A stretch of 64,000 nucleotides of DNA, from assembly GCF_042665075.1 (NCBI RefSeq), contig NZ_JBHTBR010000004.1:1-64000 (forward strand), in the 5' to 3' direction. The notes beneath the pieces were generated by a model. That model was not told the origin of the DNA. It saw nothing but the letters and a program-made list of their open reading frames with translations, and made no database searches. Positions within the stretch are counted from its first letter, which is position 1, and each line of letters begins with the position of its first letter. The DNA comes from Hirschia litorea (GTDB taxonomy: Bacteria; Pseudomonadota; Alphaproteobacteria; Caulobacterales; Hyphomonadaceae). Both the position numbers and the translations under genes were made by a program. This document shows, piece by piece, positions 59,215 to 64,000 of this stretch.

Positions 59215-60390
59215 CTAGATCCGCTCAACAGCAAGGGCGATCCCCTCACCACCACCAATACAAAGTGACGCAACACCTTTCTTAGCGCCTTTTTGCTCCA
59301 TCGCATTCAGCAATGTAACAACAACACGTGCACCAGAAGCACCGATTGGGTGACCCATTGCACATGCACCACCATTGACGTTCACTTTATCATGCGAAAT
59401 GCCAAGCTCTTTCATGGCAATCATCGGCACGACAGCGAATGCTTCATTGATTTCCCAAACATCAACGTCAGCTACATTCCAGCCTGCTTTATCCAAAGCT
59501 TTTTGAATCGCCGGCACTGGCGCAGTCGTAAAATATTTTGGCTCGTGAGCATGTGCAGCACTGCTTACGACACGCGCAAGCGGCTTCAAGCCACGCTTCT
59601 TAGCTTCTGATTCTAGCATCATCACCAAAGCTGCTGCACCATCAGAAATCGCAGACGCATTCGCAGCTGTCACAGTACCATCTTTTGTAAATGCTGGACG
59701 TAAGCTCGGAATTTTTTCCGGACGCGCTTCACGTGGCAATTGGTCTTCATCAACGGTCACTTCACCCTTACGCGTTTTAATCGTAACGGGCACAATCTCG
59801 CGCTTAAAGCGACCCTCTTTTGTTGCAGCCTGCGCACGAGACAATGTCTCTAGTGCATAAGCATCTTGTTGCTCTCGTGTGAATTGATACTCAACAGCCA
59901 CTTGATCAGCGAACACACCCATTGGGTTGCCTTCATACGCATCCTCAAGACCATCTTTCGCCATGTGGTCAATCGTTTGGCCAGCCCCATATTTAAGGCC
60001 TGCACGCATATTAATCATGTGCGGTGCATTCGTCATGCTTTCCATACCGCCCACAACAACGATTTGTGCTTCACCTGCCATAAGAGCATTGCGGCCCATA
60101 ACGGCAGCCTGCATTCCAGATCCACACATTTTGTTGATTGTCGTTGCTTCAACAGACTGAGGCATATCAGCTTTAAGTACGGATTGACGCGCTGGCGCTT
60201 GTCCCTGTCCGCCCGGCAAACAGTTTCCCATGATCACTTCTTGAACATCAGAACCTGCCACGCCTGCGTCTTTCAACGCGCCTTTTATAGCAACAGCTCC
60301 AAGCTCGTTTGCGGACATTCCAGCAAGATCACCAAGAAGCCCGCCCATTGGGGTGCGTGCCATTCCAACGATTACAACTGAATCACTCAT
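59215..60390 (-). CDS. Acetyl-CoA C-acyltransferase (thiolase)
   Basis: 391 residues, the length of biosynthetic/degradative acetyl-CoA acetyltransferases. The nucleophile Cys89 is in NKMCGSGMQAA. His in NEAFAVVP and GHPIGASGARV, and the second Cys in CIGGGEGIA, complete the site. The NINRGACAMGHP-like region reads NVNGGACAMGHPIG. It condenses two acetyl-CoA to acetoacetyl-CoA or cleaves it (PhaA/AtoB type); the sequence does not tell which direction. No phaB or fatty-acid oxidation partner adjoins. Confidence 0.95.
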   Translation of the reverse strand: MSDSVVIVGMARTPMGGLLGDLAGMSANELGAVAIKGALKDAGVAGSDVQEVIMGNCLPGGQGQAPARQSVLKADMPQSVEATTINKMCGSGMQAAVMGRNALMAGEAQIVVVGGMESMTNAPHMINMRAGLKYGAGQTIDHMAKDGLEDAYEGNPMGVFADQVAVEYQFTREQQDAYALETLSRAQAATKEGRFKREIVPVTIKTRKGEVTVDEDQLPREARPEKIPSLRPAFTKDGTVTAANASAISDGAAALVMMLESEAKKRGLKPLARVVSSAAHAHEPKYFTTAPVPAIQKALDKAGWNVADVDVWEINEAFAVVPMIAMKELGISHDKVNVNGGACAMGHPIGASGARVVVTLLNAMEQKGAKKGVASLCIGGGEGIALAVERI

Positions 60391-60602
60391 AAAGTCCCTC
60401 CACAGCCTTGTACTGCTTTCATTATATTGATGTGCTGCAACGCAACAAACTCTTGAATTGATTTAATGTCAACTAATCCGCTATTCAATACCAAGCAGCC
60501 AATAACATTATTTTTCAAACTATAAGCTTATCGTGGTTCAAATTGCTAAGCACTTCTGTTCTAATAGCAAATAACCCCATTTCAACAATTGATGAAACAA
60601 TT

Positions 60603-61244
60603 ATGACCTCACACAAAAAATCGCCAGAGCAACACAGCTGGTATGAAGACATCTTCGCCATGCTTCTAGGCTTGTCCCTCATCAGTTTTGGGGTGGTCAT
60701 GTATCTGGAAACGCAAGTTTTCACAGGCGGCATGGCCGGTTTCTCTCTTCTCTTGCAATATGCAACAGGATGGGAGTTCAGCACGATATTCTTTATTGCC
60801 AACCTGCCCTTCTATATTCTCGCTTTTTTGCGCATGGGCCTATTATTCACGTTCAAAACATTCCTGATCGTGACCCTTATCTCAGTCTTTTCCAAAATAC
60901 TGCCAATCTGGGTTCAGTTTTCAGAGCTCGACCCGCTTTTCGCATCCGTCTTTGGCGGATTGCTCATTGGTAGCGGCATACTCTTCCTTTTCCGTCACCG
61001 TGCAGGTGTGGGCGGCATGAGTATTTTTGCACAATTTTTACAAGACAAAAACCTCGTCAATGCAGGATATTTCATGTTGGGGTTTGATGTTCTTGTTCTG
61101 GTATCTGGCTTTTTCGTCCTGCCGTGGGAAAGCGTGTTGATCTCCATAGCCGGTGCCGTCGCCACCAATCTCGTTATCGCGGTCAATCACAGACCCGGAC
61201 GTTATACAGGTATGAGCATTGAAAAACACGTTTTAGGGCGATAA
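60603..61244 (+). CDS. YitT family membrane protein
   Basis: 213 residues from ATG 60603; the frame continues upstream to 60543 but without family similarity. YitT/DUF161 proteins have five or six TM helices. FGVVMYLETQVFTGGMAGFSLLLQYATGWEFSTIFFIANLPFY and FRHRAGVGGMSIFAQFLQDK match the family. Function is unknown, possibly a transporter. No DUF2179 C-terminal domain is present, which makes it the short version. Confidence 0.88.
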   Translation: MTSHKKSPEQHSWYEDIFAMLLGLSLISFGVVMYLETQVFTGGMAGFSLLLQYATGWEFSTIFFIANLPFYILAFLRMGLLFTFKTFLIVTLISVFSKILPIWVQFSELDPLFASVFGGLLIGSGILFLFRHRAGVGGMSIFAQFLQDKNLVNAGYFMLGFDVLVLVSGFFVLPWESVLISIAGAVATNLVIAVNHRPGRYTGMSIEKHVLGR

Positions 61245-61298
61245 ATCATCTCCTTTACGTCTATCCCCTCAAGGCGTTCACACATAAAGGTTCAGCCC

Positions 61299-61751
61299 GT
61301 GAAATCTCTACTCTTGTCTACCTGTATCGCCTTATCTGCCCTCGCACCCGCTTATGCAGATACAACGATCCGCAGCAACTGGTCCGCCGCAAACGCGACT
61401 GAAACCCATGTCGTCAACGCGGCAGGCACGCCTGATAAGCCGAATAAAAACTATAAGCCCCGCGCTTTCGTAACTGAATTTTGCTATGATCGTGGCAAGC
61501 CAGACAGTATCATTGTGCATGTTGACGGCAAATCTGCCACGTCACATTTAACCAAAAATGCGTGTGTTATTTTGCAAGGCCAATACAGCATCACCGTAGA
61601 GACAGACCAAAGCTATAGCGATGCTGAAGCACCGGCTGGGCATTTGCAATTCATCTTGCCAACGCAAGTTACCACCCAAAAGACGACGCAAACCATTACG
61701 CGCCGCCTTTTGGATGCCACTAAAGTTCCAGAGCTTAATTCTAAAGACTAA
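61299..61751 (+). CDS. Hypothetical exported protein
   Basis: 150 residues from GTG 61299 (AAAGG upstream). Signal peptide MKSLLLSTCIALSALAPAYA-D. The mature part is probably beta-rich, with two Cys that could pair (EFCYDRG and NACVILQG) and a Thr/Gln-rich C-terminus. I do not recognise a domain. It overlaps the convergent mnmA gene by 4 bases, a tight arrangement without room for a terminator. Confidence 0.75.
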   Translation: MKSLLLSTCIALSALAPAYADTTIRSNWSAANATETHVVNAAGTPDKPNKNYKPRAFVTEFCYDRGKPDSIIVHVDGKSATSHLTKNACVILQGQYSITVETDQSYSDAEAPAGHLQFILPTQVTTQKTTQTITRRLLDATKVPELNSKD

Positions 61752-62962
61752 GCGTCCACACGTGGGGCTGGATCAGCATCATATGCCGATACAGTCCCCG
61801 TAATGAAACCGCCGCCCAATACGCGCGACGCATCGCCCGTGGAATACAAAACACATGCTTGCCCGGGCGCAACACCCTCTTCAGCGTCATCAAAGCGAAA
61901 ACCAGGCTGACCATTCACAAGCGTCATAACACCTGATTTTGGTGGCCGTGTTGACCGCACACGCGCAAGTGCAGGCGTATTTGATGCACACGCCTCTTCC
62001 AAAGATTGTGCGCCAAGCCAATTGCTCTCGCCCATGCTAAGCGCACGTGTCTCCAGCGCCTCACGTGGTCCCACAATCACCTGACGTTTGCCAGCATCAA
62101 TCTTCACCACATAAATCGGCTCACCTGTCGCCACACCCAATCCACGGCGTTGGCCGACAGTGTATTTAATCACACCATCATGCTCACCCAACACGCGCCC
62201 ATCCATGTGTACAATCTCGCCTTTACGCCCAGACCCCGGACGTAGTTTCTCAACAATAGCGGTGTATTTTCCATCCGGCACAAAACAAATATCTTGACTG
62301 TCAGGCTTTGCCGCAACCTCAAGGCCAAGCGCAGATGCTGCCTTACGCGTACTTTCCTTATTCATACCTCCCAAAGGAAAGCGCAAATAATCCAATTGCT
62401 CATGCGTGGTCGCAAACAAGAAGTACGATTGATCCTTGTCAGGATCAGCCGCACGCGCCAACTCTGGTCCGTCCGCCCCCATCACGCGCCGAATATAATG
62501 GCCCGTCGCCATACAATCAGCACCAAGGTCTTTGGAAGTTTCTAGTAGGTCTCTAAACTTCACAGTCTGATTGCAGCGCACACATGGAATAGGTGTTGAA
62601 CCTGCCAAATAAGTGTCTGCAAAATCTTCCATCACTTGCTCTTTAAAGCGGCTCTCATAATCGAGCACATAGTGAGGAATACCCAATGCATCACACGCCC
62701 GCCGCGCATCGTGAATATCTTGCCCAGCACAACATGCTCCCTGTTTTTTCAAGGCAGCACCGTGATCATACAGCTGCAAAGTCACCCCCACCACATCATA
62801 GCCAGCATGATGCAACAACGCAGCCACTACAGTGGAATCCACGCCGCCAGACATTGCCGCGACAACGCGCGTTTCGCTACGGGGTTTATCAAAGCCAAGA
62901 TCAAGATCAGCGCCAGCCAGAATCTCTTTCATTCCGGGCGCATTCAAAGCGTCAGTAATCAT
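61748..62962 (-). CDS. mnmA: tRNA-specific 2-thiouridylase MnmA
   Basis: 404 residues. Thiolates U34 of tRNAs for Glu, Gln and Lys using sulfur from the IscS-TusE relay (or other donors). The PP-loop is AMSGGVDSTVVAALL, the catalytic Cys pair is in CVRCNQTVKFRDLL and DSQDICFVP, and KDQSYFLFAT is the tRNA-interacting stretch. The C-terminal part has RRGLGVATGEPIYV. It overlaps the convergent gene at 61299 by 4 bases. Confidence 0.96.
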   Translation of the reverse strand: MITDALNAPGMKEILAGADLDLGFDKPRSETRVVAAMSGGVDSTVVAALLHHAGYDVVGVTLQLYDHGAALKKQGACCAGQDIHDARRACDALGIPHYVLDYESRFKEQVMEDFADTYLAGSTPIPCVRCNQTVKFRDLLETSKDLGADCMATGHYIRRVMGADGPELARAADPDKDQSYFLFATTHEQLDYLRFPLGGMNKESTRKAASALGLEVAAKPDSQDICFVPDGKYTAIVEKLRPGSGRKGEIVHMDGRVLGEHDGVIKYTVGQRRGLGVATGEPIYVVKIDAGKRQVIVGPREALETRALSMGESNWLGAQSLEEACASNTPALARVRSTRPPKSGVMTLVNGQPGFRFDDAEEGVAPGQACVLYSTGDASRVLGGGFITGTVSAYDADPAPRVDA

Positions 62963-63178
62963 TTTTTCCTCTCCAATGGCTTCAAGGGCCAGAGCAGCAG
63001 CATATTAAAATTCATAACCCTGTTTGGGCAGCCGCCTACATAACGCAAATCACGTAAAAAACATAGCCTCTCCAAAATGCAGGCTGATTTGCTGATATTA
63101 ACGTTTGAGAAACCATGTTGCACCGTTTTTGCAACGTCCCAATTTGCAAACCTTTAATTTTTCAAATTGGGACACATC

Positions 63179-63730
63179 ATGCTCGACATTATTCTCACCA
63201 ATGGCCTCAAAGGCGCGCTATTGGGCGGTGGCTTGGGATTAGTCGGATTACCATTGGCATATTTATTTGTGCAATTAGTCGATAATCCCGCTCGGCAAAT
63301 GGTAAAAACAAACTTCGTCGTCAACACAACCTTTGTATTTGGCGCGGTATTTTTTGGCGTATTGGTTGCAGTTCCCTATGCATTCGATGGCTTAATCGAC
63401 CTCAACACGCAACATGGTTTTGCAATCGTCTTTTTCACCATCTCTATGGCGTGTCTTCTTTGCTTATACGATGCGAGCAAACGTCAAATTGAATGGATGG
63501 ATGATGGTATCATGATCCAACGTTGGAATAGTGCGCAAGAATTTTATACTTGGAAACAAATCACTGCGATTGAATGGGACCCAGTCCTGCACATTTGGCG
63601 TATGCATCTAAACGATGATAACGCATTTGCAATTCACCCATTAATGACAGGTGCATCTCGTTTTCTAGAAATCGCGATAGACAAATCAAATCTATTTACC
63701 CAAGGCAAATACTCCCACCTTCGCGGCTAG
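63179..63730 (+). CDS. Membrane protein with C-terminal PH-like domain
   Basis: About 183 residues from ATG 63179 (a TTG at 63167 is an alternative). Two to four hydrophobic segments lie in the first 100 residues: GGGLGLVGLPLAYLFVQL and FVFGAVFFGVLVAVPYAF, then IVFFTISMACLLCLY. The C-terminal part IEWMDDGIMIQRWNSAQEFYTWKQITAIEWDP reads like the start of a bacterial PH-like fold. No family name is certain. It is convergent with the flgL-like gene, stop codons 9 bases apart. Confidence 0.7.
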   Translation: MLDIILTNGLKGALLGGGLGLVGLPLAYLFVQLVDNPARQMVKTNFVVNTTFVFGAVFFGVLVAVPYAFDGLIDLNTQHGFAIVFFTISMACLLCLYDASKRQIEWMDDGIMIQRWNSAQEFYTWKQITAIEWDPVLHIWRMHLNDDNAFAIHPLMTGASRFLEIAIDKSNLFTQGKYSHLRG

Positions 63731-63739
63731 AGAATAAAC

Positions 63740-64000
63740 CTAGAGAACATCCAACAAAGTCAGACCGCGTACAGCATTAAACACGCTGGCAGATGCCTGA
63801 TAGGATGTTTGTGCATTGTTGAGCCTTACCGCAACTTCTGCCAGATCAACATCAACGATCTTGCCGATTGAGCTTGATAATGTGTTCAACTGCATTTGTT
63901 GACGCTCAATTGCGCTTTCAACACGCTCTTGTGTGCGCCCATTTTCTGCTTGCAACTGCACCATGCCTTGCGTAGCCGAATCCAAAGCACCCAATTGCGC
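63740..64000 (-). CDS. flgL: Flagellar hook-associated/flagellin-like protein, 3' end only
   Basis: Only the C-terminal 86 residues lie in the window; the frame is open to the edge. The sequence GRTQERVESAIERQQMQLNTLSSSIGKIVDVDLAEVAVRLNNAQTSYQASASVFNAVRGLTLLDVL matches the conserved C-terminal D0/D1 helices of FlgL (hook-associated protein 3), which shares them with flagellin; the ending L-T-L-L-D is FlgL-like. The first codons of the gene are outside, so the identity is provisional. It implies a motile or swarmer stage. Confidence 0.8.
   Translation of the reverse strand, partial: AQLGALDSATQGMVQLQAENGRTQERVESAIERQQMQLNTLSSSIGKIVDVDLAEVAVRLNNAQTSYQASASVFNAVRGLTLLDVL

Overview
The window looks like a chromosomal segment of a low-GC alphaproteobacterium. 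The inference rests on gene order (carB-greA, trxB next to an LsrB/VtlR-type LysR gene with tandem AbcR-like sRNAs, rpoD-dnaG-yqeY beside a divergent carA), on an alphaproteobacterial DnaG without its zinc ligands, on an ELM1-family protein after greA, and on TonB receptors plus a flagellar gene at the right edge. Gene style and base composition suggest the Hyphomonadaceae (Hirschia-like), but no rRNA is present to prove it.

Layout. 1-790: an array of about five related hairpin repeats interrupted by a run of Ns, then a membrane acyltransferase. 2-10 kb: a CAU tRNA, a SIMPL protein, a 2-TM/beta-rich protein, panD with a possible tiny membrane protein behind it, arsM, a TonB C-terminal-like protein, an M28 peptidase lipoprotein, a VOC protein and YjbQ. 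10-25 kb: MscS, a PAS histidine kinase/response regulator pair, the rpoD-dnaG-yqeY block divergent from carA, a PiT-like transporter, a DUF2059 protein, an M48 protease, an MBL hydrolase, a degenerate receiver protein and a CAP-like lipoprotein. 25-34 kb: carB, greA, an ELM1-family gene, a CDF metal exporter, trxB, a LysR regulator and two tandem sRNA genes. 34-42.6 kb: a DUF2975/HTH pair, dps, an ECF42-type sigma factor with its DGPF partner, a thioesterase, an NADPH-type flavoprotein, yjdM, an aminotransferase and two paralogous receiver proteins. 42.7-50.5 kb: uvrC, a GNAT, a REP-like palindrome, a PepSY-TM protein, a royal-jelly-family protein, pgsA and two long intergenic stretches. 50.5-57.2 kb: a DeoR regulator divergent from TonB receptor, PhoD and DUF5690 transporter genes, which look like one organophosphate scavenging locus. 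57.2-64 kb: tRNA-Met, a DUF2959 protein, an Lrp regulator, thiolase, YitT, mnmA and the 3' end of a flgL-like gene.

The two signals I rate highest are both non-coding. First, at 33.3-33.76 kb two tandem sRNA genes share core, promoter, terminator and an identical upstream dyad centred near -64, the usual LysR recognition position, immediately behind a LysR gene that itself follows trxB. This matches the trxB-lsrB-abcR arrangement known in Rhizobiales. Second, the array at 12-734 repeats a bipartite hairpin whose inner stem changes sequence in compensating pairs while loop and outer arms stay conserved. I cannot assign this element to a known class.
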